From Acidobacteriota bacterium (GTDB lineage: Bacteria; Acidobacteriota; Terriglobia; Terriglobales; Acidobacteriaceae): a stretch of 24,027 nt of DNA. Below, piece by piece: positions 15,102-22,932 of this stretch (positions are counted from its first letter, which is position 1; every line of letters starts with the position of its first letter). Below the pieces are notes generated by a model. That model worked only from the letters and a program-made list of their open reading frames with translations, was not told where the DNA came from and searched no databases. The translations under genes and the position numbers were made by a program. The stretch is from NCBI GenBank assembly GCA_023441255.1, contig JAEZPW010000345.1, positions 1 through 24,027 of the forward strand, read 5' to 3'.

Positions 15102-17147
15102 ATGAGTATTGTTAGAGCTTTGGCTGTAGTAATGGCGGGGGCGTTCGTCGCCACCGGTGCGGCGTTCGCGCAGGAGGGTGCGTCGCAGACGCCGCAGCGC
15201 AGCGTGGTTGTGGCCGACATGGACCGCAAGGCCGATCCGTGCACCGATTTCTTTGAGTATGCCAATGGCGCGTGGCGCGCCGCCAATCCGATTCCGGCGT
15301 CGATGTCGCGCTGGAGCCGCCGCTGGGAGGCGGGCGAGAAGAACAAGGAACAGCTCAAGGTCATCCTCGACGAGGTTTCGGCCAAGACCGACTGGAAGCC
15401 GGGCAGCGTCGAACAGTTGATCGGCGACCACTACGGCGCGTGCATGGACGAGGCCCGCATCAACAAGCTGGGCATGGAGCCGATCAAGCCCATGCTGGCG
15501 CAGATCGACGCCATGAAGAACGCGACCGACGTCAACAGGATGCTGGCGCGCTTCCAGCAGCTCATGATCCCGGTGCCGTTCGTCTTCATATCGCAACCCG
15601 ATCAACATGAGCCGACGCAGACGATAGCCGAGATCTACGCCAGCGGACTCGGCCTGCCCGACCGCGACTACTATTTCAAGGCCGAGCCTCGCTTCAAGGA
15701 GGCGCGCGCGAAATACGTAGTGCACGTCGCCAACATGTTCAAGCTCGCCGGCTACAGCGAGGCCGACGCGAAGAAAGCCGCGGACACGGTCTTCCAGATG
15801 GAGACGAAGCTGGCCGAGCCGCAACTCGACAACGTGCAGCTGCGCGACCCGAAAGCCACTGATCACAAGGTGAGCTTCGCCGAGCTGAAGAAGATGATGC
15901 CGGCGTTTGATTGGGACGGCTTCTACAAGGGGGCGAGCCTCTCGTCTGCCGCACTCAACGTCGACCAGCCGAAGTACATGGCCGAGGTGGACCGGCAGCT
16001 CAAGGAGACTCCGCTGGCCACTTGGAAGACCTACCTGAAGTGGCATCTGCTGAATTCGGCCGCGGAGTCGCTCTCGACGCCGTTCGTCGAAGAGGACTTC
16101 GCCTTCAACGGCGCTTACCTGAGCGGCGCCAAAGAGATAAAGCCGCGCTGGAAGCGCTGCGCCGAATCCACAGACGCCCTGCTGGGCGAGGCGCTGGGAC
16201 AAAAATACGTTGAGCGCTACTTCCCGCCGCAGGCCAAGGCTCGCGTGCAGGACATGGTCAAGAACCTGCTCGCCGCCATGAAGGACACCATCAACGGCCT
16301 GGAGTGGATGGGTCCGGACACGAAGAAGAAGGCCCTGGAGAAGCTTGCGACGTTCAATCCGAAGGTCGGCTACCCAGACAAGTGGAAGGACTACAGCTCG
16401 GTCAAGATCAGCCGCGATAACTTCTGGTCCGACGTCGTCGCCGGGCGCGAGTACAACGTGCGCGACTACTGGGGTCAGATCAACAAGCCCACTGACCGCG
16501 GGCGCTGGGGCATGACGCCGCCGACCTCCGATGCTTACTACAACCCGCTGCTGAACGAGATCGTGTTCCCGGCCGGGATCCTGCAACCGCCCGCGTTCGA
16601 CGTGAACGCGGTGGATGCCGTAAACTATGGCGCCATCGGCGTGGTGATCGGTCACGAGATCAGCCACGGCTTTGACGATCAGGGAGCGCAGTTCGACGCG
16701 CTCGGTCGCCTGAACAACTGGTGGACCGCCGACGACCTCAGCAAGTTCCAGCAGCGCGGCGCGTGCGTGGTGAACCAGTTCGATAACTACTTCATCGAGC
16801 CCGGCATTCCGCACAACGGCAAACTGGTGCTCGGCGAAGCGATCGGCGACCTGGCCGGGGCGAAGATTGCGTACCTGGCGTTCAAAAAAGCGCAGGAGAA
16901 GACGCCCGCGCCCACCATCGACGGCTTTACGCCTGACCAGCAGTTCTTCATCGCCTGGGGACAGTTCCGCGGCGACGCAATTCGGCCCGAAACGCAGCGC
17001 CTGATGGTGCAGGGAGACCCGCATCCGATCGCGAAGTATCGCGTGATCGGGCCGCTGTCGAACCTGCCGCAGTTCCAGCAGGCATTCAGTTGCAAAGCCG
17101 GGTCGGAGATGGTGCGCTCGGAAGAGAAGCGGTGCGAGGTGTGGTAG
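15102..17147 (+). CDS. Secreted M13-family zinc metallopeptidase (neprilysin/PepO type)
   Basis: A 681-residue exported oligopeptidase with a signal peptide (MSIVRALAVVMAGAFVATGA, cleaved after FAQ). The N-terminal M13 domain begins DPCTDFFEYANGAW. The C-terminal catalytic domain has the substrate-binding DAYYNP (NAFY equivalent), NEIVFPAGILQPP, the zinc motif H518-E519-IS-H522 (VIGHEISHGFDDQG), and the third ligand/support pair E579-x3-D583 in GEAIGD. The conserved C-terminus CEVW is present, so the protein is full length. It cleaves short peptides in the periplasm or outside the cell. GAGAGGGA precedes a double ATG (15099, 15102); the second has better spacing. The ribosome-binding site lies in the tandem 23-bp duplication. 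A strong hairpin follows the stop. Family is certain; substrates are unknown. Confidence 0.95.
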   Translation: MSIVRALAVVMAGAFVATGAAFAQEGASQTPQRSVVVADMDRKADPCTDFFEYANGAWRAANPIPASMSRWSRRWEAGEKNKEQLKVILDEVSAKTDWKPGSVEQLIGDHYGACMDEARINKLGMEPIKPMLAQIDAMKNATDVNRMLARFQQLMIPVPFVFISQPDQHEPTQTIAEIYASGLGLPDRDYYFKAEPRFKEARAKYVVHVANMFKLAGYSEADAKKAADTVFQMETKLAEPQLDNVQLRDPKATDHKVSFAELKKMMPAFDWDGFYKGASLSSAALNVDQPKYMAEVDRQLKETPLATWKTYLKWHLLNSAAESLSTPFVEEDFAFNGAYLSGAKEIKPRWKRCAESTDALLGEALGQKYVERYFPPQAKARVQDMVKNLLAAMKDTINGLEWMGPDTKKKALEKLATFNPKVGYPDKWKDYSSVKISRDNFWSDVVAGREYNVRDYWGQINKPTDRGRWGMTPPTSDAYYNPLLNEIVFPAGILQPPAFDVNAVDAVNYGAIGVVIGHEISHGFDDQGAQFDALGRLNNWWTADDLSKFQQRGACVVNQFDNYFIEPGIPHNGKLVLGEAIGDLAGAKIAYLAFKKAQEKTPAPTIDGFTPDQQFFIAWGQFRGDAIRPETQRLMVQGDPHPIAKYRVIGPLSNLPQFQQAFSCKAGSEMVRSEEKRCEVW

Positions 17148-17161
17148 TCCGCCGATAACCA

Positions 17162-17193
17162 GACGGCGCTGCCTGCGAGCCGGCGGCGCCGTC
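17162..17193 (+). terminator. Hairpin after the M13 peptidase gene
   Basis: GACGGCGC (17162-17169) pairs perfectly with GCGCCGTC (17186-17193). The stem extends inward by TGCC/GGCG with one G-U pair, leaving an 8-nt loop. It starts 15 nt after the stop. No U tract follows, so termination may need other factors. Confidence 0.5.
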
Positions 17194-17240
17194 CTCACAT
17201 TGGCTTGCACCTGTGTTCGGGAATCTTGTAGCTTTGAGCC

Positions 17241-17957
17241 GTGGAACATCCTTGTGATAAGTGTGCGGCGCCGGTGGAAGATGGTGCTGCGTTCTGTCCT
17301 AATTGCCGCGCGCCGCAGATTCGCGTACCCGGCGCCGAAGATCGTCCCGCCACGGCGCCACTCGCTCCCGGCACTCCCGGTGAAATTCAGCCTCCGGCGA
17401 CGCCGGTCGCGTGGCAAGAGCGGCATCCGGCCGAATATTCAGCATGGCAGGGCCAAAGCGGTGTTGCGGCTCCGAATGACCGTGTGTCCTGGGGCGACGC
17501 GCTGCCCGGAGCGGTGGTGGCCGGACTGCTGATCGGTGCGGTGCTGATTCCAATCCTCAGCGTTTTCATCGCGCCTGCCGTGGCCGGTACCGTGGCGGTG
17601 GTGCTGTACGCGCAGCGTCGGCCGGATCAATCCCTGACGCGCGGTGTGGGCGCGCGGATCGGCAGCATCGCCGGTCTGTTTGGCTTCGTTCTGTTTGCGG
17701 TACTGGTGATCTTCGAGTCGCTGGTGATTCGTGGCGGAGCTCAATTCCGCGAAGCTCTCCAGCAGGCTGCCGCGCGCAATCCGACGCCGGAAGTGCAGGC
17801 CATGATGTCACGCTTGCTGACCCCGGAAGGGATTGTCGTCATAGCGGTCATCATGCTCATCTTCTTTTTCGCGCTATTTGCCGGCTTCGGGGCGATCGGC
17901 GGAGCCATTGGGGTAAAGCTGACTCAGCGCCGCGACCGTGGCAGGCAGAACTGGTAG
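17241..17957 (+). CDS. Zinc-ribbon integral membrane protein of unknown function
   Basis: A 238-residue protein with a GTG start. The N-terminal four-Cys ribbon is C5-x2-C8 (CDKC) and C19-x2-C22 (CPNC). A Pro/Ala-rich linker follows (about 25-80). There are about four hydrophobic segments: near 88-112, 113-125, 145-165, and 200-225 (GIVVIAVIMLIFFFALFAGF). It ends in a basic tail (KLTQRRDRGRQNW). The ribbon and tail are probably cytoplasmic. Zinc-ribbon plus membrane proteins are common in acidobacteria, with no defined role. GTG 17241 is preferred because it places the CxxC motif immediately at the N-terminus, as usual for these proteins; the nearby ribosome-binding site is poor. It is likely a single-gene unit. 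Confidence 0.82.
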   Translation: MEHPCDKCAAPVEDGAAFCPNCRAPQIRVPGAEDRPATAPLAPGTPGEIQPPATPVAWQERHPAEYSAWQGQSGVAAPNDRVSWGDALPGAVVAGLLIGAVLIPILSVFIAPAVAGTVAVVLYAQRRPDQSLTRGVGARIGSIAGLFGFVLFAVLVIFESLVIRGGAQFREALQQAAARNPTPEVQAMMSRLLTPEGIVVIAVIMLIFFFALFAGFGAIGGAIGVKLTQRRDRGRQNW

Positions 17958-18033
17958 CGTTGCCGCGGCCGGTGCACCCGCCATTTCGATGAAGCCAGGA
18001 GTTTGCATGCCTGAGCGATTGTGGTGCGGGTAG

Positions 18034-18062
18034 AGGTTCCTCATGCCGCTCGGAATGACAAC
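18034..18062 (-). repeat. REP-like element, inverted copy
   Basis: On the minus strand it reads GTTGTCATTCCGAGCGGCAT then GAGGAACC. It matches the right-hand arm of the composite element at 7610-7633. It is a single arm without a nearby partner. Confidence 0.6.
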
Positions 18063-18226
18063 TGCTCCCTGTCCGCGACAAACGACAACTACTCAGAATG
18101 TTGGGCTCGCAAACGACAATAAATGCGCTCTGCTCGGGGTCCGCGGTCGGACAATGCCCTTGTGGCCACCCCTATTCTTCGCCGAGCGGCCCGCCTAAGG
18201 TAATCGCCCCTCAGGTGACCACAACA

Positions 18227-18256
18227 TTGACAATGGCCGACTCACCTTGGTAAGGT
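18227..18256 (+). promoter_or_regulatory. Promoter for the M23 peptidase gene
   Basis: Perfect -35 TTGACA (18227-18232), an 18-nt spacer, and the extended -10 TGgTAAGGT (18248-18256). Start of transcription is expected near 18263, giving a leader of about 180 nt to the TTG start at 18444. Confidence 0.45.
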
Positions 18257-18431
18257 TTCTGCTGTTTCCTCGTACCTTTTGAGGCCGTGCCAAGGGCGGT
18301 GTCAATCCGGACCCCATGGACGGAGCAGTCGCAAAATCGGCCCGCACGCGTCGCGCACCTTCGGCGCAACAGCAAGTGCAGGAGTGATAGGGCCGAGCCC
18401 GATGAAAGTGACTTCGGGCGGAATATTGTCT

Positions 18432-18437
18432 AAGGAG
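18432..18437 (+). promoter_or_regulatory. Ribosome-binding site that sets a TTG start for the M23 gene
   Basis: AAGGAG lies 6 nt before TTG 18444. The ATG at 18402 in the same frame has no such site. The residues after the TTG (RKRFYILFVTRD) match the usual N-terminus of membrane-anchored M23 peptidases. Confidence 0.7.
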
Positions 18438-18443
18438 CGGTCA

Positions 18444-19349
18444 TTGCGGAAGCGCTTCTACATCCTTTTCGTTACGCGCGACGCCGAAGGCGAACTCCGC
18501 AAGATCCACATCCCACTTCATTACCTCTACGTATTCCTCGCCGGTACAGTGCTGGGTATGCTCACCATCACCGGGATCGCAGGCTCGTACACCCGCATGC
18601 TGGTGAAAACCGCCCGCTTCAACCAGCTCAGGACTGAGAAGCAGCAGTTGGAGAGCCGCTACACGGAACTCGAGAAAGCCGCGAAGGAAAAGGACATCCA
18701 GGTGGCTTCGCTGGGGTCGCTGGCCAATGAAGTTTCAATCCTCTATGGATTGAAATCCGACACGGCTATAACTCCTGCTGACACCGACCTTACTGAGCAG
18801 CAGGTTGCCGACTCGCTGGATCAGCTCGGACTGTTGAAGCAGACCGCCCTTCGCGGCGGAGCTACAGCCGCGCTGTCAGTCGGATTTACCCATACCGTGA
18901 CCGCGGCTGACTGGATGGCGCTGGCAGCGGCGCCGAGCGTCTGGCCCGTTGAAGGACGCATCACCGGTCCGTTCGGATCGCGGCTCGACCCGTTCAGCGG
19001 TGAGGGCGCATTCCATCGCGGGGTGGATATCTCCACCGCTTATGGGCAGGCAATCGTCGCTCCCGCAGATGGCGTGATCAGTTTCGCCGATTACTCCAGC
19101 GGCTATGGACGCCTGGTGGTGATCGAACATGGCCACGGCGTCACAACCCGCTACGGACACATGTCGGCCTTCGCCGTGGGTGAAGGACAGCATGTGAGCC
19201 GAGGCGAAGTGATCGGCTACGTCGGCCTCTCAGGCCGCTCTACCGGACCTCACCTCCACTACGAAGTCTGGGTACGCGGAACTCCCGTAAATCCCTACAA
19301 GTACCTGCGCACCACCATGGCGCACGTCCGCCACGTGTCGGGGGATTAG
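18444..19349 (+). CDS. Membrane-anchored M23-family peptidase (LytM/peptidoglycan hydrolase type)
   Basis: A 301-residue protein counted from TTG 18444. It has a short cytoplasmic N-terminus (LRKRFYILFVTRDAEGELRK) and one membrane helix (about 26-48, LYVFLAGTVLGMLTITGIAG). A periplasmic coiled coil follows at about 55-90 (QLRTEKQQLESRYTELEKAA), then a linker. The C-terminal M23 domain has complete zinc ligands: H191-x3-D195 (HRGVD) and H270-x-H272 (HLH). YGHMSAF is also present. Such enzymes cut peptidoglycan cross-bridges or, in some EnvC-like cases, activate amidases. Intact ligands argue for an active enzyme here. Coiled-coil M23 proteins act in envelope growth or division, and bactofilins are known partners in other bacteria; the bactofilin in this window is not adjacent. 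An ATG at 18402 would add 14 residues. Confidence 0.93.
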   Translation: MRKRFYILFVTRDAEGELRKIHIPLHYLYVFLAGTVLGMLTITGIAGSYTRMLVKTARFNQLRTEKQQLESRYTELEKAAKEKDIQVASLGSLANEVSILYGLKSDTAITPADTDLTEQQVADSLDQLGLLKQTALRGGATAALSVGFTHTVTAADWMALAAAPSVWPVEGRITGPFGSRLDPFSGEGAFHRGVDISTAYGQAIVAPADGVISFADYSSGYGRLVVIEHGHGVTTRYGHMSAFAVGEGQHVSRGEVIGYVGLSGRSTGPHLHYEVWVRGTPVNPYKYLRTTMAHVRHVSGD

Positions 19350-19350
19350 G

Positions 19351-19384
19351 AACCAGTTTCGCGTTTCGAGTTTCGAGTTTCGAG
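19351..19384 (+). repeat. Heptamer array TTTCGCG/TTTCGAG preceded by AACCAG (left arm)
   Basis: AACCAG (19351-19356) is followed by TTTCGCG and three TTTCGAG units with exact 7-bp period. The same arrangement occurs inverted at 20060-20086. It begins two bases after the M23 stop codon. Confidence 0.8.
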
Positions 19385-19420
19385 TTCAAACCCACTGGGC
19401 TGCACGCCTCCTCCTCTGCT

Positions 19421-19523
19421 CCTCGAAGTCTGCCGTCCTAATAATCCTCGAAGTCTGTCGTCCTAATAATCCTCGAGGTCTGCCGTCCTGACAGCTCTCC
19501 TCGGAGTTTGTCGTCCTGAAAAC
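19421..19523 (+). repeat. Degenerate 25-bp tandem repeat, four units
   Basis: Units start at 19421, 19446, 19471 and 19499. Each has the pattern CCTCGRAGTYTGYCGTCCT followed by six variable bases (AATAAT in the first two). Units 1 and 2 differ by one base. Unit 4 is offset by three extra bases and more diverged. There is no dyad within the unit, and spacers are absent, so it is not a CRISPR. Confidence 0.8.
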
Positions 19524-19541
19524 CTGTGACTGTTTCAAACG

Positions 19542-19635
19542 TTGCCATTCCGAGGAGCGAAGCGACGAGGAACCTGTACCCGCAGCAACGCTGTTGATGG
19601 CGTAGGGGTTGCTCGCTTCGGCTCGGAAGGACAAA
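19542..19635. repeat. Composite REP-like palindrome
   Basis: The left arm 19542-19572 (TTGCCATTCCGAGGAGCGAA...) and the right arm 19609-19635 (rc TTTGTCCTTCCGAGCCGAAG...) form an imperfect inverted repeat with about 36 bp between. It is the same family as 7550-7633. A further half copy lies at 19676-19693. Confidence 0.65.
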
Positions 19636-19859
19636 GGCGTCGGAATGGGTGGAACAGCCAAAAGTCACAAACTTTGAGCGAAGCGAAGGATCTCTGCATC
19701 TGGCGCGCAGTCGCGGCGGTGCCGACGGAATTGATGCATCCTTCCTGGCTGTTTTCCTCAGGGTCAGGATGAATGCGTCGCGTTTAATTCTGACCCTCGC
19801 AAGTCGCTGATTAGGCAACATTTACGCTCCGACTTCCGCTCTCAAGAACGGCTCTTCTG

Positions 19860-19868
19860 TGGTAGAAT
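19860..19868 (+). promoter_or_regulatory. Extended -10 promoter, probably for gyrB
   Basis: TGgTAGAAT fits TGnTATAAT with one mismatch; the -35 is not recognisable. The leader to the TTG at 20100 would be about 225 nt. It is the only promoter-like site I find before gyrB. Confidence 0.4.
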
Positions 19869-20059
19869 AGTACCAGCCCGGGTTGCGCCTAAGTGATTGA
19901 GATTTCAATAGGTTGAGTCTCTCGGATTCGTCAGCGCAGACGACGTTCCACAGGCGACCGGTGCGCGAAATTCTGTGTTGGTTCTGAGTTCGCAAGTGCT
20001 TGAGAAAGCCACGTCAGTTAAGCGAACGTGGGCTACCGTCATGGTGCTCGAACGCGACA

Positions 20060-20086
20060 CTCGAAACGCGAAACTTGAAACTGGTT
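20060..20086 (-). repeat. Heptamer array, inverted right arm
   Basis: Read on the minus strand it is AACCAG then TTTCAAG, TTTCGCG, TTTCGAG. It is the reverse-complement counterpart of 19351-19384 with a different number and order of 7-bp units. It ends 4 nt before the gyrB ribosome-binding site GGAG (20091-20094). Confidence 0.8.
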
Positions 20087-20099
20087 TTACGGAGTCAGC

Positions 20100-22775
20100 T
20101 TGGCCTCTAAAGAGATTACGACCGGCGCTGCCGCCGCCGAAGTGAAGAACGGTAAATCCACCAACGGCAAGAATGGAAACGGGAAGATGAACGGAGACGC
20201 CGCAGCGAATGGCGCGAACGGCTACACCGCCGATTCGATCAAGGTACTCGGCGGCATGGAAGCCGTGCGCAAGCGCCCCGCCATGTACATTGGCTCCACG
20301 GGCGAACTGGGCCTGCATCATCTCGTCTACGAAGTGGTGGACAACTCCGTTGACGAGGCGCTGGCCGGCTACGCCGACCGTATCGACGTCACCATCCAGA
20401 TCGATAATTCGGTCACTGTGATCGATAACGGGCGCGGCATTCCCGTTGACGAGATGGATCTCGACGGCGAGCGCGTCCCTGCCTGCCAGGTAGTGATGAC
20501 CAAGCTGCACGCCGGCGGCAAGTTCGATTCGTCTACCTACAAAGTCTCCGGCGGTCTGCACGGCGTGGGCGTGAGCTGCGTCAACGCGCTCAGCGACGAC
20601 TTCAACCTCGAGATCTGGCGCGATGGTTTCGTCTGGCAGCAGGACTACTCCAAAGGCGAGCCGCAGACGAAGCTGAAAAAGGCAGGTACGACCAAAAAAC
20701 GCGGCACCAAGGTCCACTTCCATCCTGATCCGGAAATCTTCAGCGCCACGGAGTACAACTACGACACGCTGGCCCAGCGCCTGCGCGAATTGGCCTTCCT
20801 GAACAAGGGTCTGGTCATCACGCTCACCGACGAGCGCACCACCGATTCGAAGACCGGCGAGCCGAAGCACGCTGAGTTCAAGTACAACGGCGGCATCGCC
20901 GAGTTCATCAAGCACCTGAACAAGGGCAAGAACCCGCTGCACGACAAGCCGATCTACATGGAAGCCGAACGCGACGGCGTGGTGATGGAGATCGCCCTGC
21001 AGTACAACGACGGCTACAGCGAGAACGTCTTCTCGTTCGCCAACAACATCAACACGGTTGACGGCGGCACGCACCTTTCAGGCTTCCGCACGGCGCTCAC
21101 GCGCACCATCAACTACGCCGGCAAGCAGCTCGGGCTGTTCAAGAACGAGAACGAAAATCTCACGGGCGACGACGTTCGCGAAGGCCTGGTCGCGGTGGTG
21201 TCGGTGAAACTGCCGCAGCCGCAGTTCGAAGGCCAGACCAAGGGCAAGCTGAATTCCGATATCGCCGGCGTCGTCCAGGCATTCGTCAACGAGCGGCTCA
21301 GTGCCTTCTTCGAACAGAACACGACCGTCGCACGAAAGGTGATCAACAAGGCGATCGACGCCGCACGCGCACGCGAAGCTGCACGTAAAGCCCGCGACCT
21401 GACGCGCCGCAAGGGTGCGCTCGATTCCGGCGGCCTTCCCGGCAAGCTCGCCGACTGCTCAGAACGCGATCCTGAGCGCGCCGAGTTGTTCCTGGTCGAG
21501 GGCGAGAGCGCAGGCGGAACTGCCAAGCAGGGACGCGACCGCCGGTTCCAGGCCATCCTGCCGCTGAAAGGCAAGATCCTCAACGTGGAAAAGGCCCGCT
21601 ACGACAAGATGCTGGGCCACGAAGAAATCCGCGCGCTGATCACTGCGATGGGCACGGGCATCGGCAAGGACGACTTCGATGCCTCCAAGCTGCGCTATAA
21701 CAAGATCGTGCTCATGACCGATGCCGACGTGGACGGCTCGCACATCCGTACGCTGCTGCTCACGTTCTTCTTCCGCCACATGAGCGAACTGATCAAGCGC
21801 GGTAACGTCTACATCGCGCAGCCGCCGCTTTACGGTATCAAGCGCGGCAAGACGCACCAGTACATCAAGAACGAACGCGAGTTCGTCAAAGTGATGGTCA
21901 AGCGCGCCAGCGACGGTATCGTCGTGCGCTATGGCGAAGGCGCGGCCAAGCTCGAAGGGGCGGAGCTTTCGAAGTTCATGACCACGCTCAACGACTTCCG
22001 CGATTTCTACGACAAGGTCTGCAAACGCCTGCGCGATGAGAAAGTCGTGGACATGCTGCCGCGCTTCGAGATCACGAAGAAAGCCGATTTCGAAGGCGAC
22101 AAGAAGACGCCGCCGGCGAAGCTGAAGCAGCTCGAGAAGGCGCTGAAGGACATTCAGAAAGAACGCGGCTTCCACTCCGTGGAGCTGCGGTTCGATGAGG
22201 AACACGATGCCTGGGAAGTCGTGTTCGTGAACTCGCAGGGCGCCGAACACCGCATCAACTCGGAGTTCGCCAGCTCACCCGAGTATCGCCAGATGATGAA
22301 TAAATACAAAGCGATGGAAGTTGTCGCTCCCGGTCTTGAGCCCCCGTTCATCATCGAGCTGAAGTCGAAGGAAACGGCAGAGGCTGCGAAGGAAACGCAG
22401 GAAGATCTGAGCGACGCCGAGAAGGCCGAGCTAGAGAAGGCGGAGAAGCGCGTCGGCTCAAAGGCTCCCACACGTCGCACCAAGGCCGAGCAGGAAGTGG
22501 TGGAGAAGTCCAACGTCCGCGATCTCTTCGAATATGTGCTGAACGAAGGCCGCAAGGACTTCACCATCCAGCGCTACAAAGGTCTGGGCGAAATGACCAG
22601 CGAGCAGCTGTGGGAAACGACCATGGACCCGGAGAAACGGACGCTTCTTCAGGTGAAGCTGGAAGACATCGCGGAAACCGAGACCATCTTCACCACGTTG
22701 ATGGGCGAAGACGTCGAGAGCCGCCGCAAGTTCATCGAAGAAAACGCGCTGGACGTAAAGAACCTCGACATCTGA
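20100..22775 (+). CDS. gyrB: DNA gyrase subunit B
   Basis: The 891-residue ATPase subunit of DNA gyrase, which with GyrA introduces negative supercoils. The N-terminus has a low-complexity Asn/Gly/Ala/Lys-rich extension (about 1-42). The GHKL ATPase follows with N82 (EVVDNSVDEA), D109 (VIDNGRGIP) and the HGVG loop around H154 (GGLHGVGVS). The QTKGKLNSD loop is present. The TOPRIM domain has E467 (EGESAGGTAKQGRDR, with Glu where Asp is more usual) and D541-D543-D545 (DADVDGSH). A charged insertion of more than 200 residues lies between PPLYGIKRGK and RYKGLGEM, as in the large GyrB of many Gram-negative bacteria. The end is FIEENALDVKNLDI. The TTG start has GGAG 5 nt upstream, and no ATG is better placed. 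gyrA, dnaA and recF are not adjacent. ParE is excluded by length and the insertion. Confidence 0.96.
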   Translation: MASKEITTGAAAAEVKNGKSTNGKNGNGKMNGDAAANGANGYTADSIKVLGGMEAVRKRPAMYIGSTGELGLHHLVYEVVDNSVDEALAGYADRIDVTIQIDNSVTVIDNGRGIPVDEMDLDGERVPACQVVMTKLHAGGKFDSSTYKVSGGLHGVGVSCVNALSDDFNLEIWRDGFVWQQDYSKGEPQTKLKKAGTTKKRGTKVHFHPDPEIFSATEYNYDTLAQRLRELAFLNKGLVITLTDERTTDSKTGEPKHAEFKYNGGIAEFIKHLNKGKNPLHDKPIYMEAERDGVVMEIALQYNDGYSENVFSFANNINTVDGGTHLSGFRTALTRTINYAGKQLGLFKNENENLTGDDVREGLVAVVSVKLPQPQFEGQTKGKLNSDIAGVVQAFVNERLSAFFEQNTTVARKVINKAIDAARAREAARKARDLTRRKGALDSGGLPGKLADCSERDPERAELFLVEGESAGGTAKQGRDRRFQAILPLKGKILNVEKARYDKMLGHEEIRALITAMGTGIGKDDFDASKLRYNKIVLMTDADVDGSHIRTLLLTFFFRHMSELIKRGNVYIAQPPLYGIKRGKTHQYIKNEREFVKVMVKRASDGIVVRYGEGAAKLEGAELSKFMTTLNDFRDFYDKVCKRLRDEKVVDMLPRFEITKKADFEGDKKTPPAKLKQLEKALKDIQKERGFHSVELRFDEEHDAWEVVFVNSQGAEHRINSEFASSPEYRQMMNKYKAMEVVAPGLEPPFIIELKSKETAEAAKETQEDLSDAEKAELEKAEKRVGSKAPTRRTKAEQEVVEKSNVRDLFEYVLNEGRKDFTIQRYKGLGEMTSEQLWETTMDPEKRTLLQVKLEDIAETETIFTTLMGEDVESRRKFIEENALDVKNLDI

Positions 22776-22820
22776 TCGAGCAGCACTAGTAGTAGCAGCA
22801 GCTACAATCCAGCAACAACA

Positions 22821-22862
22821 AGGAGCAGCAGCGCCCGCTGCTGCTCCTGCTGCATTTGTTTC
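22821..22862 (+). terminator. Strong hairpin after gyrB, probable terminator
   Basis: A 13-bp perfect inverted repeat (AGGAGCAGCAGCG with its complement, two central bases) lies at 22821-22848. The partly T-rich TTTGTTTC follows at 22855-22862. In practice the stem is 12 bp with a 4-nt loop. It sits 45 nt after the gyrB stop, within CAG/CTG-rich sequence. Confidence 0.6.
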
Positions 22863-22932
22863 AAAGTTCGGGAAACTCGTACACTGAGAACGTCAGCGCC
22901 TTGCTGACCCACAACACGTGTGCGGGAGCTTT

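Larger units (their letters stand above)
17958..18443. other. Intergenic region and leader of the M23 gene
   Basis: No gene is supported in these 486 bases. They hold one inverted REP-like copy (18034-18062), three short ACGACAA motifs around 18070-18120, a promoter at 18227-18256 and about 180 nt of leader. Codons in frame with the M23 gene are open from 18279, but they are Arg/Ser-rich and lack a ribosome-binding site. Confidence 0.5.
19350..20099. other. Repeat-rich 750-bp non-coding region and gyrB leader
   Basis: I support no gene here. From left to right it contains an AACCAG plus heptamer array (19351-19384), a 25-bp tandem repeat (19421-19523), a composite REP-like palindrome (19542-19635), a further GAGCGAAGCGAAGGATCT fragment (19676-19693), an extended -10 (19860-19868), and a roughly 190-nt stretch of leader. 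It ends with an inverted heptamer array (20060-20086) just before the gyrB ribosome-binding site. Confidence 0.6.

Noticed and set aside
15042..17426. 794-codon open frame on the minus strand
   Set aside because: It is a mirror of the M13 peptidase gene, which has all catalytic motifs. The antisense product is Arg/Leu/His-rich with no recognisable domain.
19421..19523. CRISPR array
   Set aside because: The units are contiguous with only six variable bases, so there are no spacers, and no cas gene is nearby.
19350..20099. Replication origin near gyrB
   Set aside because: I found no TTATCCACA-type DnaA boxes, and dnaA, dnaN and recF are absent.
19905..21074. 389-codon open frame on the minus strand
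   Set aside because: It is antisense to gyrB and its leader, with the same mirror effect.
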